In this document: one piece after another, positions 52,195-60,027 of the stretch
Layout: the number at the start of each line of letters is the position of its first letter
Position numbering within the stretch: position 1 is the first letter of the stretch
Source: Azoarcus sp. KH32C
Lineage (GTDB): Bacteria; Pseudomonadota; Gammaproteobacteria; Burkholderiales; Rhodocyclaceae
Direction: 5' to 3'
NCBI RefSeq assembly: GCF_000349945.1
Contig: NC_020516.1
Span: 3,224,001-3,288,000 of the forward strand
Length of the DNA: 64,000 nt
The notes under the pieces: generated by a model
Told to the model about the DNA's origin: nothing
The model's input: the letters and a program-made list of their open reading frames with translations, nothing else
The model's database searches: none
Translations under genes and position numbers: made by a program

Positions 52195-52237
52195 TCAATT
52201 ACTTGAACAGATATCAAATGCCAAAAGGATCAATTGA
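52195..52237. promoter_or_regulatory. Two palindromic TCAA..TTGA elements, candidate activator sites
   Basis: TCAATTACTTGA (52195-52206) and GATCAATTGA (52228-52237) are related palindromes with centres 32 bp apart, about three helical turns. The second contains the core of the XylR-type upstream site TTGANCAATTGATCAA. They lie upstream of the -24 box of the pch promoter, so they may bind the sigma-54 response regulator. Confidence 0.4.
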
Positions 52238-52384
52238 AACGATGGCAGGAAATGTATGGATTCTGGACATCGCCGGGGTGCAACCGGGTACGCGTCAAGC
52301 GACGCCGGCATTTGCCGCAAGGTGTCGCAAATCCAGTCACTGGCGAAAATCTCGACAGTACGGAACTAGCGTTGGATTAGTAAA

Positions 52385-52419
52385 AAATGTGATAATAAGC
52401 ATCACTTACTATCACATTT
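52385..52419. promoter_or_regulatory. Inverted repeat AAATGTGATA/TATCACATTT, candidate MarR operator
   Basis: Ten-base arms (52385-52394 and 52410-52419) are exact reverse complements with a 15-base spacer. The right arm ends 7 bp before the marR ATG, so a bound regulator would cover the promoter. The usual reading is autoregulation by the MarR protein encoded just downstream. Confidence 0.6.
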
Positions 52420-52426
52420 GACGCCC

Positions 52427-52855
52427 ATGAGATTCAGCGAAGACACTTTCGGATTCCTGCTCAGCGATACCGCTCGCCTGCTGCGCCGCGCCTTCGAGCA
52501 GTCGGTGCAGAACACTCCGATCACGCTCGCTCAGGCGCGCGCCCTGGTGTACCTCGCACGCAACGAAGGCATCCGCCAGGTCGATCTGGCCGACCTGCTC
52601 GAAATCCAGCCGATGACGCTCGCGCGGCTCATCGATCAGCTCGCCGCCGAAAACCTCGTCGAACGCCGCCAGGATCCGACCGACCGACGCGCCTACCGCC
52701 TCTACCTCACGGAGAAGGCCGGCGCGCACCTCGACGCCATTGCCGAGGTCGCCGAGGGCCTGCGCAACCGCGCCCTCGACGGCATTTCCGACGAGGACCG
52801 CGAGCAGGTCATGGCGGTGCTCAGGCGCGTCCGCCAAAACCTCGCGGCGCGGTAG
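52427..52855 (+). CDS. MarR-family regulator of the efflux operon
   Basis: A 142-residue regulator of the SlyA/EmrR group. The helix-turn-helix is at IRQVDLADLLEIQPMTLARLIDQL (two parts, about residues 47-72), and the wing at QDPTDRRAYRLYLTEKA. No Shine-Dalgarno is visible before the ATG; an in-frame TTG at 52418 is an unlikely alternative. It precedes emrA by 35 bp, the layout of emrRAB operons. The effector is probably an aromatic or phenolic compound. Confidence 0.87.
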   Translation: MRFSEDTFGFLLSDTARLLRRAFEQSVQNTPITLAQARALVYLARNEGIRQVDLADLLEIQPMTLARLIDQLAAENLVERRQDPTDRRAYRLYLTEKAGAHLDAIAEVAEGLRNRALDGISDEDREQVMAVLRRVRQNLAAR

Positions 52856-52890
52856 TCCCGCAGATCGTCAGCTGCTCTGAAAGGTTCGAC

Positions 52891-53970
52891 ATGAGTACCC
52901 CGCAAGCCTCCACCCCCGCCCCGTCCGCCGACACACCCGCCCCACGCAGTCGGCGCACGAAACGTCTGATCCTGTTGGTCGTCGTCCCGCTGCTGGCCGG
53001 CATCGTGGGACTGTTCGTCTATCTCGGTGGCGGACGTTACGCCGAGACCGACAACGCCTACGTGAAGGCCGATAAGACGCCGGTCAGCGCCGAGGTATCC
53101 GGCACGGTGAAGGAAGTCCTGGTCGAAGAGAACGAGCCGGTCAAGGCCGGCCAGGTCCTGTTCCGGCTCGACCCCGAACCCTTCCGCGTCGCCGTCGCGA
53201 AGGCTGAGGCCAAGCTCGCGCAGGTGCGCACCCAGCACTCCGCGATGCGCGCGAGTTACCGCGAGAAGCAGGCCGAGATCACGCTCGCGCGTACGCGGCT
53301 GTCGTTCGCGAACCGCGAAGAGCAGCGCCAGGCCGACCTCGCCGCGCGGAATTTCATCTCGGGCTCGCGACTCGACGCGGCGAAGCAGGACGCCGACCTC
53401 GCCCGCCAGCAGATCGTCGTCAATGAAGAAAACCTGCGTCAGATCGCCGAAACGCTGGGCGGCGGCGTCGATGTTCCGCTGCAGACCCACCCGGACTTCC
53501 TCGCCGCGCAGGCCGAGCTCGACCGCGCCCGCCTGGACCTGAAGCACACCGAGATCCGCGCGGCCACCGCGGGCACCGCCAGCAAGGTGCCCCAGCCCGG
53601 GCAATACGTCAGCGCAGGCAGCACCGTGATGGCGCTGGTCGCCAGCGACAAGTTGTGGATCGAGGCGAACTTCCCCGAAACCGACCTGACCTGGGTCCGC
53701 CCGGACCAGGCCGTATCCATCCGAATCGACACCTACCCCGACGCCGTCTGGCACGGCCAGGTCGAGAGCCTGAGCCCCGCCACCGGCGCGGAGTTCTCGC
53801 TGATTCCGGCCCAGAATGCGACCGGCAACTGGGTGAAGATCACGCAACGCGTACCGGTGCGTATCGCGCTCGATGCGCGCCCCGACCTGCCGGCGCTGCG
53901 CGCGGGCCTCAGCGCCGTGGTCGAGATCGACACCGGACACCGCCGACGCCTCTTCGGCCTCTCGCGCTGA
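52891..53970 (+). CDS. emrA: EmrA-type membrane fusion protein
   Basis: A 359-residue HlyD-family adaptor with one membrane segment (about residues 27-50), a biotinyl-lipoyl-like half (GTVKEVLVEENEPVKAGQVLFRLDP), a coiled-coil hairpin (about residues 95-190) and the second lipoyl half ending in GQYVSAGSTVMALV. It bridges EmrB to an outer-membrane channel, which is not encoded here. Confidence 0.88.
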   Translation: MSTPQASTPAPSADTPAPRSRRTKRLILLVVVPLLAGIVGLFVYLGGGRYAETDNAYVKADKTPVSAEVSGTVKEVLVEENEPVKAGQVLFRLDPEPFRVAVAKAEAKLAQVRTQHSAMRASYREKQAEITLARTRLSFANREEQRQADLAARNFISGSRLDAAKQDADLARQQIVVNEENLRQIAETLGGGVDVPLQTHPDFLAAQAELDRARLDLKHTEIRAATAGTASKVPQPGQYVSAGSTVMALVASDKLWIEANFPETDLTWVRPDQAVSIRIDTYPDAVWHGQVESLSPATGAEFSLIPAQNATGNWVKITQRVPVRIALDARPDLPALRAGLSAVVEIDTGHRRRLFGLSR

Positions 53971-53975
53971 TCTCC

Positions 53976-55499
53976 ATGACGCACCGCCCGCATCGCGGTC
54001 TCGTCACCCTATCGGTGATGCTGGCGACGATCATCCAGGCGCTGGACATGACGATCGCCAACGTCGCGCTGCCCCATATGCAGGGCTCGATGGGCGCGAC
54101 GCAGGACCAGATCTCGTGGGTGCTGACGTCCTACATCGTCGCGGCCGCGATCTTCATGCCGCTCACCGGCTTTCTCAGCGCGCGTTTCGGCCGCAAGCGC
54201 ATCTTCCTCACCGCGGTCGTCGGTTTCACGATCGCGTCGATGCTCTGCGGCGCGGCGCAGAACCTGACGCAGATCGTCCTGTTCCGCCTTCTACAAGGGG
54301 TATTCGGCGCGAGCCTCGTACCGCTGTCGCAATCGGTGCTACTCGACACCTACCCGCGCGAGCAGCACGGTCAGGCGATGGCGATGTGGGGCGTCGGCGT
54401 GATGCTCGGGCCGATTCTCGGGCCGACGCTCGGCGGCTGGCTCACCGAGTATTACAGCTGGCGCTGGGTGTTCTACATCAATCTGCCCCTCGGGATCCTC
54501 GCCTGGCTCGGGCTCGCGGCCTCCCTGCAGGAGACGCCCGTCGACCGCTCGCGCCGCTTCGACCTGCTCGGCTTCGCGCTGTTGACGCTCGGGATCGGCG
54601 CGCTGCAGATGATGCTCGACCGCGGCGAGACGCTCGACTGGTTCTCGCATGCGGAGGTGGTTGCCGAGGCCGTCGCGGCCGGGCTGTTCCTGTACCTCTT
54701 CGTCGCGCACATGTTCACGCACGAGCGTCCCTTCCTCGAGCCCGGCCTCTTCCGCGACCGCAACTTCGGCGTCGGCCTGCTGCTGATCTTCGTGGTCGGG
54801 ATCATCCTGCTCGCGACGATGGCGCTGCTGCCGCCGCTGCTGCAGAACCTGATGGGCTACCCGGTGATCGAGGTGGGCTACCTGCTGGGCCCGCGAGGCA
54901 TCGGCACGATGTTCGCGATGATGGCGGTCGGCCGGCTCGCGCGACGAGTCGATCCGCGCTGGCTGATCCTGCTCGGCTTGCTGCTGACCAGCCTGTCGCA
55001 GTGGGAAATGACCCGCTTCTCGATGAACATCACGGCGTGGGACATCGTGCGCACCGGCCTCGTCCAAGGGCTCGGACTCGGTTTCATCTTCGTGCCGCTG
55101 TCGACGATCACCTTCGCGACCCTCGCGCCGCGTTACCGCAACGAAGGCACCGCCCTCTTCAGCCTCATGCGCAATCTGGGCAGCAGCATCGGCATCTCCA
55201 TCGTCGTGACCTATCTCTCGCACAACATGCAGGCGAACCACGCGGCGCTGGCCGACTTCATCACGCCCTTCAGTCTCGCCGTCCGCGAAGCGGCCGACGC
55301 GGGCGCCTTCGATCTCGGCACCGCAGGGGGCCTCGCCGCCCTCAATGGCGAGGTGACCCGCCAGGCCGCCTTCCTCGCCTACCTGCAGGACTTCCGCCTG
55401 ATGACCTGGGTCTCGCTCGCTGCGATCCCGCTGCTCACCCTGCTGAAACCCTCGCACGCGAGATCCCCTGCCCTCGACGAGACTTACGTGGCCGAGTGA
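53976..55499 (+). CDS. emrB: EmrB/QacA-type drug efflux transporter (DHA2)
   Basis: A 507-residue major-facilitator protein with about 14 membrane segments. The N-terminal motif D-M-T-I-A-N-V-A-L-P and GFLSARFGRKR loop are conserved in the DHA2 group, as is GVGVMLGPILGPTLGGWL. It exports hydrophobic toxins or aromatic compounds by proton antiport with EmrA. It starts 5 bp after emrA. Confidence 0.9.
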   Translation: MTHRPHRGLVTLSVMLATIIQALDMTIANVALPHMQGSMGATQDQISWVLTSYIVAAAIFMPLTGFLSARFGRKRIFLTAVVGFTIASMLCGAAQNLTQIVLFRLLQGVFGASLVPLSQSVLLDTYPREQHGQAMAMWGVGVMLGPILGPTLGGWLTEYYSWRWVFYINLPLGILAWLGLAASLQETPVDRSRRFDLLGFALLTLGIGALQMMLDRGETLDWFSHAEVVAEAVAAGLFLYLFVAHMFTHERPFLEPGLFRDRNFGVGLLLIFVVGIILLATMALLPPLLQNLMGYPVIEVGYLLGPRGIGTMFAMMAVGRLARRVDPRWLILLGLLLTSLSQWEMTRFSMNITAWDIVRTGLVQGLGLGFIFVPLSTITFATLAPRYRNEGTALFSLMRNLGSSIGISIVVTYLSHNMQANHAALADFITPFSLAVREAADAGAFDLGTAGGLAALNGEVTRQAAFLAYLQDFRLMTWVSLAAIPLLTLLKPSHARSPALDETYVAE

Positions 55500-55679
55500 G
55501 TCAGGACGAATGCCGTTCGTCGCCAAATCGTAACAATCTGCAATTTCACCCCTCTCCGCATGCGACGGATGTCGGGCCGGCAAATAATTTAATAGAATAA
55601 AATGACAAATGGAGGCGACCGGCCCGGATCGACGGATACGGTCGTCAGGGCCTGTTGAAATACGCAATTCGGAATCGAG

Positions 55680-56474
55680 ATGACGCAGCCAACGGTTGTG
55701 ATATGCCCGATTTGCCAAAGTCCCGATTGCCGGAAGTCTCGATGGCGACCGGACGAAAAGACCCACGTGCCCGGGCGCCACCCCTACCGTTGCCGCGCCT
55801 GCAAACATCGCTTCTTCGCGCCGGACGGCACGCGCTCGGGTCGGAATGCCCTCGTTTCGGTTGCGACCGCGTGTCTGATCATTGCTATCGGCATCGTCAT
55901 GCTAATCGACTGGTCGACGGTCGACGAAATCCCGGCGCCGATCCCGGCCGCAGCGCCGGTGCAAATCGATCCTTACACGCTGAGGGCCGCACAGGAGGGT
56001 GACGCGGCAGCTCAGTTGCGGCTTGCCAGAGTGCTGTTGTCGGATCTGAGCCGCGAGGGCACGCGGTCCGCAGAGGCGGTGCACTGGCTGCGAACTGCCG
56101 CCGAGAACAACAGCCCCGGGGCGATGGTGGAGCTCGGAAAACTTTACCGAAGCGGCTTCGGCGTGCTGCAGGACTACGATCAGGCAGCGAAGTGGATCCG
56201 GATGGCGGCGGCCATGGGTGACCCGGCGGGAATGCTAGAACTGGGACGGCTTTACCGGGACGGAGTGGGCCTGCCGCGCGACCCCGTGCTCGCCTACGTG
56301 TGGTTCAATCGCGCCGCCGCGGCGCTGCACGTGGAAGCCGCGCGCGATAGAGACGACGTTGCACGAGGACTCAGCCCGACCCAGCTGAAGGACGCCCAGG
56401 CACAGTCGCCGATCACGGAAGGCGGCAATGGCGGCAATGGCGGCACCAAGCCGACCAGCTACAACAAGCCGTAG
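55680..56474 (+). CDS. Zinc-ribbon membrane protein with Sel1-like repeats
   Basis: A 264-residue protein with three parts. Residues about 8-45 have a treble cysteine pattern (CPICQSPDC...CRACKHRFF), a zinc-ribbon type fold. Residues about 62-82 form one membrane segment. The rest holds Sel1/TPR-like repeats (EGDAAAQLRLARVLL, NNSPGAMVELGKLYRSGFGVLQDYDQAAKW, GDPAGMLELGRLYRDGVGLPRDP). The layout resembles MJ0042-type/zinc-ribbon sensors that bind at the membrane. A ribosome binding site is not obvious. Function unknown. Confidence 0.75.
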   Translation: MTQPTVVICPICQSPDCRKSRWRPDEKTHVPGRHPYRCRACKHRFFAPDGTRSGRNALVSVATACLIIAIGIVMLIDWSTVDEIPAPIPAAAPVQIDPYTLRAAQEGDAAAQLRLARVLLSDLSREGTRSAEAVHWLRTAAENNSPGAMVELGKLYRSGFGVLQDYDQAAKWIRMAAAMGDPAGMLELGRLYRDGVGLPRDPVLAYVWFNRAAAALHVEAARDRDDVARGLSPTQLKDAQAQSPITEGGNGGNGGTKPTSYNKP

Positions 56475-56496
56475 CAGGCACCACGGTCCGAAACGC

Positions 56497-57861
56497 TCAG
56501 CCGGTGGCGAGTTCGCTGCGCAGGAAGCGATACACCGTCGAGCGCGACACACCTAAGGCCTGGGCAGCCGCGCTGACGTTGCCACCGACTTCGTCGAGCA
56601 CCCACACCACGTAGTCGCGCTCGAAATCGTCGAGCGGCACGATGCCAGGGAAAACCCGTGGCGCCGCGGCAGGCGTCGCGACCAAGGGAAGGTTGAGCAC
56701 GGAACAGACCGCTGCTTCGTCGATGCACACCCCGTCGCTGAAGGCGACCAGGCGTTCGACGACGTTTCGCAGCTCGCGCACATTCCCTGGCCACCGATAC
56801 GCCATGAGCCGCCCCATCGCGGCTTCGGAGAATCGCGGCAGCTCACCGATTGGCCTGCCTCTACGCCGCATCAGGTGCTCGACCAGCAGCGGCACATCCT
56901 CGCGCCGTTCGCGCAAGGGCGGCACCGGAATATGCACGACATTGAGCCGGTACAGCAGGTCGTGGCGGAACGTCCCCTGCGCAACGAGGGCATCGAGATC
57001 GCGATGCGTCGCGGCGATCACGCGGGCGTGCGTCCTTCGTAAGGCCGTCGCGCCGAGCTGGCGGAACTCGCCCGAATCGAGCACACGCAGCAGCTTGGCC
57101 TGACAGGCGGCGGGCAACTCGCCGATCTCGTCTAGAAACAGCGTTCCCGCGCTCGCGACCTCGAAGAGCCCCTCCTTGTCGGCCGTCGCCCCCGAAAACG
57201 CGCCACGCTTGTGACCGAAGAGCTCGCTTTCGACGAGCTCGTCGTCGAGCAATCCGCAGTTGAGCGGCACGTAAGCCTCGGCTCCACGTCCGCTCCAGCG
57301 ATGCAGCAGGCTCGCGACAACCTCCTTGCCCACCCCGCTCTCGCCCGTCACCAGCACGGGCATGTCGAGCGGAGCGGCCCGGCGCACAAGCTCCAGCGTC
57401 TTCTGCCACACAGGACTGCGGCCGACGACGGCCATGTCGTCGCACGCACGCCGATGGGTCACTTCCGCGCTCAGGGCTGCACAGCGCCGCGCAAGCGAGC
57501 GCTTTTCCAGCGCACGCTCGACGACGATGTCGAGCTCCGTCAGCTTGTATGGTTTCGACAGATAGTCGAAGGCGCCGAGCTTCATCGCGGCGATCGCGGT
57601 ATCGACGTTGCCATGACCGGTCAGGATCACAACCTCCATCAGCGGGTCGAATTCCTTCAAGCGCTTGAGGACCTCGATCCCGTCCATGCCCGGCATCTTG
57701 ATATCCACCAGCGCGAGATCGACGCCCCCGTCCTGTGCCCGGGCGAGTGCCGCCTCGCCGTCGCCCGCCTCGCTGAGCTCGTAACCGCTGCGTCCAAGAC
57801 GGCTTGTCAGCAGCTGGCGATACAAGGCCTCGTCGTCGACGATCAGGATATGTCCTTTCAT
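56497..57861 (-). CDS. Sigma-54-dependent response regulator (NtrC type)
   Basis: A 454-residue regulator. A receiver domain (residues 1-120) has the phospho-acceptor D in VDIKMPGMDG and the conserved K in LSKPYKL. An AAA+ domain (about residues 150-375) carries GESGVGKE (Walker A) and the loop GAFSGA, in which the usual GAFTGA threonine is serine. A Fis-type helix-turn-helix ends the protein (VGGNVSAAAQALGVSRSTVYRFL). It overlaps the sensor kinase gene by 4 bp. It is the likely activator of the sigma-54-like pch promoter. Confidence 0.9.
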   Translation of the reverse strand: MKGHILIVDDEALYRQLLTSRLGRSGYELSEAGDGEAALARAQDGGVDLALVDIKMPGMDGIEVLKRLKEFDPLMEVVILTGHGNVDTAIAAMKLGAFDYLSKPYKLTELDIVVERALEKRSLARRCAALSAEVTHRRACDDMAVVGRSPVWQKTLELVRRAAPLDMPVLVTGESGVGKEVVASLLHRWSGRGAEAYVPLNCGLLDDELVESELFGHKRGAFSGATADKEGLFEVASAGTLFLDEIGELPAACQAKLLRVLDSGEFRQLGATALRRTHARVIAATHRDLDALVAQGTFRHDLLYRLNVVHIPVPPLRERREDVPLLVEHLMRRRGRPIGELPRFSEAAMGRLMAYRWPGNVRELRNVVERLVAFSDGVCIDEAAVCSVLNLPLVATPAAAPRVFPGIVPLDDFERDYVVWVLDEVGGNVSAAAQALGVSRSTVYRFLRSELATG

Positions 57862-59999
57862 GAGAGATCGGCCTCCAGGCTTGTGTCGTCCGCGGGCAGA
57901 TGGATGCGAAACCACGCCCCGCCCTGCGGCCGATTGCCGCAGTCGATGCGCCCTCCAAGTTCGGACAGGATGCCGTAGCAGATCGACAGCCCGAGCCCGG
58001 TGCCCCGCCCCGGCGCCTTGGTCGTGAAGAAGGGGTCGAAGACGTGGTCGATCACGCCCGCCGGCAAGCCCGGCCCCTCGTCCAGCACTTCGAGATCCGC
58101 CCCGCCCACTGCCGGCTTCAGGACGATTTCCACCCGCCCGCCCCCAGGCATCGCATCGCCCGCATTCTTCAGCAGATTGCGCAGCACCTGGTCGAGCAGC
58201 GTCGGATTCGTCGCGATGACGGGCAGGCGGGTCTCGATCTGCAGCGCCACGTCGAGTCCGCGCGTCAGCCCGATCTCGCGGTACGACGCCAGCCGCTCGC
58301 GCACGAACATCCCGGCATCGACCGGCTCGATCGGCACCGCCTGCTTGCGCGAAAAGAGCAGCAGGTTGTCCGTGATCGCCTTGCAACGCTGCGCCTGCTC
58401 CTGGATCGTCGTCAGGCCGCGGCGCAGCACTTCGAGTTCCGGATTCGCATCGACACCCGGGATGTTCTCCATCAGCGCCTGCAGCTCCTCGGCAAAGCCG
58501 GACACGAGGCCGAGCGGGTTGTTGATTTCGTGCGCGATTCCGGACGCGAACTGCCCCAGCGCGCTGAGGCGGTTAGCCTGCGCGAGCTGGCGCTCCATTT
58601 CACGTCGAGCGCTGATGTCGCGGACGACGCCGATGACGCCTTCGACCTGGCCACCTGTCGACAATACGGCGGAGCTCACCTCCAGCAGCCGCTTCGTGCC
58701 ATCGCCCAAGGCGAGCATGATTTCGAACGGCGCCGGGCCCTCGCCATCGAGCCGCCGCCGGAAGTCGCGCTCCACCCGCAGCGCAGACGAATGCAGCATC
58801 AGTTCGCCACAGCGCCGACCGATCGCACGATCCGCGGGGACGCCCAACAGCTCGGCCATGCGGGCATTGACGAAGCTCAGGCGGGCGTCGAGGTCGAGGA
58901 TGTAGACCGCGTCGTTGATGATGTCCTGGATCTGCTGCTCACGGTTCTCCAGCCGTGCCGCATACTCGGTCAGCTTGCGTTCGCGCTCCTGCTGCGCCGT
59001 GATGTCGATCGCCAGGCCGCTATAGCCGACGATCTTGTCGTCCTTCAACACCGGCTCGACCTGAAGCCGCATCGGGATGTCGCGCCCTTCGGTATCGCGC
59101 ATCACGACGTCGAGCTGCGTTGCGGCGCGCGCGTTGGCGATGCTCTTGAGGAAGCTCGCCGCCTTGGCGCGATATTCCGGCAGCACGAGATCCTTCAAGC
59201 GCATGCCCGGCAAGTCCTTCTCCGCGATGCCCAGCCGCAGCCGCCCCGCCTTGTTGAGCTGCACCATGCGGCCCGAGACGTGCAGCGCGAACACCATCTC
59301 CGGCAGATCCTCGATCAGGTTGCGATAGCGCTGCTCGGAGGCCTCGAGCTCACGCGTGCGCTCGTACACCTTGCCTTCGAGGACGTTGATGCGGTCCTTG
59401 ATGTTGAGCGGCTGGAAGTAGCGTCGCAGGTCGGCGAGCTCCGGCGCGCAGTCCGTCGCGTTCATCAGCGTCCACGCGCAATGATCGTCGCCGCGCCCCT
59501 CGCACTCGTGCTCCACGCAAATCATGTCGGTCTGGAAGACGTAGGACGCGAAGCCGGACGCGTAGCCCGCGAGCGTCCAGCACACCGCCTCGTCCGAGCG
59601 GCCGAAGAGGCGCAGGTGCTGCTCCGCCTCGTAGGAACGCCGCCAATAGCCGCTCATGCGGTAACGGCCGCGTTCGCGGTCGACCTCGACACTGTGCGTC
59701 TCGACCTCTGCGATACCCGAGAACATGTGGACGCGCGGGCCGCCACGCACGAACTCCTCGGTCGTGTCGGGGTTCATGAAACCCGGCAGCAGTCCCGCAT
59801 CCTCGTGGCCGCAGCTGAAGCCGTAGCGCGTGAGGATCACCTTGGCGATGTCGACGCCGAGCGTCTCGACCAGCTCCTTGCGCAGCGCGCCCATTGCATC
59901 CGTGTGCAGCAGGATGGCGCGCCGGCCGCTGAACTGGATCGCGCCACGTTCAGGCGCGAATTCCACCAACGAATGGAAATCCAGTTCGTCCGCGCGCAT
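57858..59999 (-). CDS. Sensor histidine kinase with XylR-type aromatic-binding domain
   Basis: A 713-residue kinase. The N-terminal region (about residues 1-215) is the XylR-N/V4R module: conserved GFSCGHEDAG and CEHECEGRGDDHCAWTL (Cys/His metal site). Two PAS domains follow (about residues 235-350 and 365-475). The H-box is SGIAHEINNPLGLVSGF (His about residue 493), and the ATPase ends in GTGLGLSICYG. No membrane segment is seen, so it senses in the cytoplasm. XylR-N is normally fused to an AAA+ activator; here it drives a two-component pair. The arrangement resembles aromatic-sensing kinase/regulator pairs reported for p-cresol in Aromatoleum. Confidence 0.87.
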   Translation of the reverse strand: MRADELDFHSLVEFAPERGAIQFSGRRAILLHTDAMGALRKELVETLGVDIAKVILTRYGFSCGHEDAGLLPGFMNPDTTEEFVRGGPRVHMFSGIAEVETHSVEVDRERGRYRMSGYWRRSYEAEQHLRLFGRSDEAVCWTLAGYASGFASYVFQTDMICVEHECEGRGDDHCAWTLMNATDCAPELADLRRYFQPLNIKDRINVLEGKVYERTRELEASEQRYRNLIEDLPEMVFALHVSGRMVQLNKAGRLRLGIAEKDLPGMRLKDLVLPEYRAKAASFLKSIANARAATQLDVVMRDTEGRDIPMRLQVEPVLKDDKIVGYSGLAIDITAQQERERKLTEYAARLENREQQIQDIINDAVYILDLDARLSFVNARMAELLGVPADRAIGRRCGELMLHSSALRVERDFRRRLDGEGPAPFEIMLALGDGTKRLLEVSSAVLSTGGQVEGVIGVVRDISARREMERQLAQANRLSALGQFASGIAHEINNPLGLVSGFAEELQALMENIPGVDANPELEVLRRGLTTIQEQAQRCKAITDNLLLFSRKQAVPIEPVDAGMFVRERLASYREIGLTRGLDVALQIETRLPVIATNPTLLDQVLRNLLKNAGDAMPGGGRVEIVLKPAVGGADLEVLDEGPGLPAGVIDHVFDPFFTTKAPGRGTGLGLSICYGILSELGGRIDCGNRPQGGAWFRIHLPADDTSLEADLS

Positions 60000-60027
60000 T
60001 GTCGCACTCCGTCCGATCGATCCACGC

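Larger units (their letters stand above)
52095..52426. other. Divergent control region between pchC and the efflux regulator
   Basis: There is no credible gene in these 332 bases. The region holds, from left to right, a sigma-54-like promoter facing pchC (52147-52162), two TCAA..TTGA elements (52195-52206 and 52228-52237), an ATTTGC/GCAAAT inverted repeat (52310-52332), and the operator-like repeat at 52385-52419 in front of marR. Confidence 0.6.

Noticed and set aside
52204..52218. TTGAACAGATATCAA as an FNR site in front of pchC
   Set aside because: The TTGA and TCAA halves are separated by 7 bases; the FNR site requires 6.
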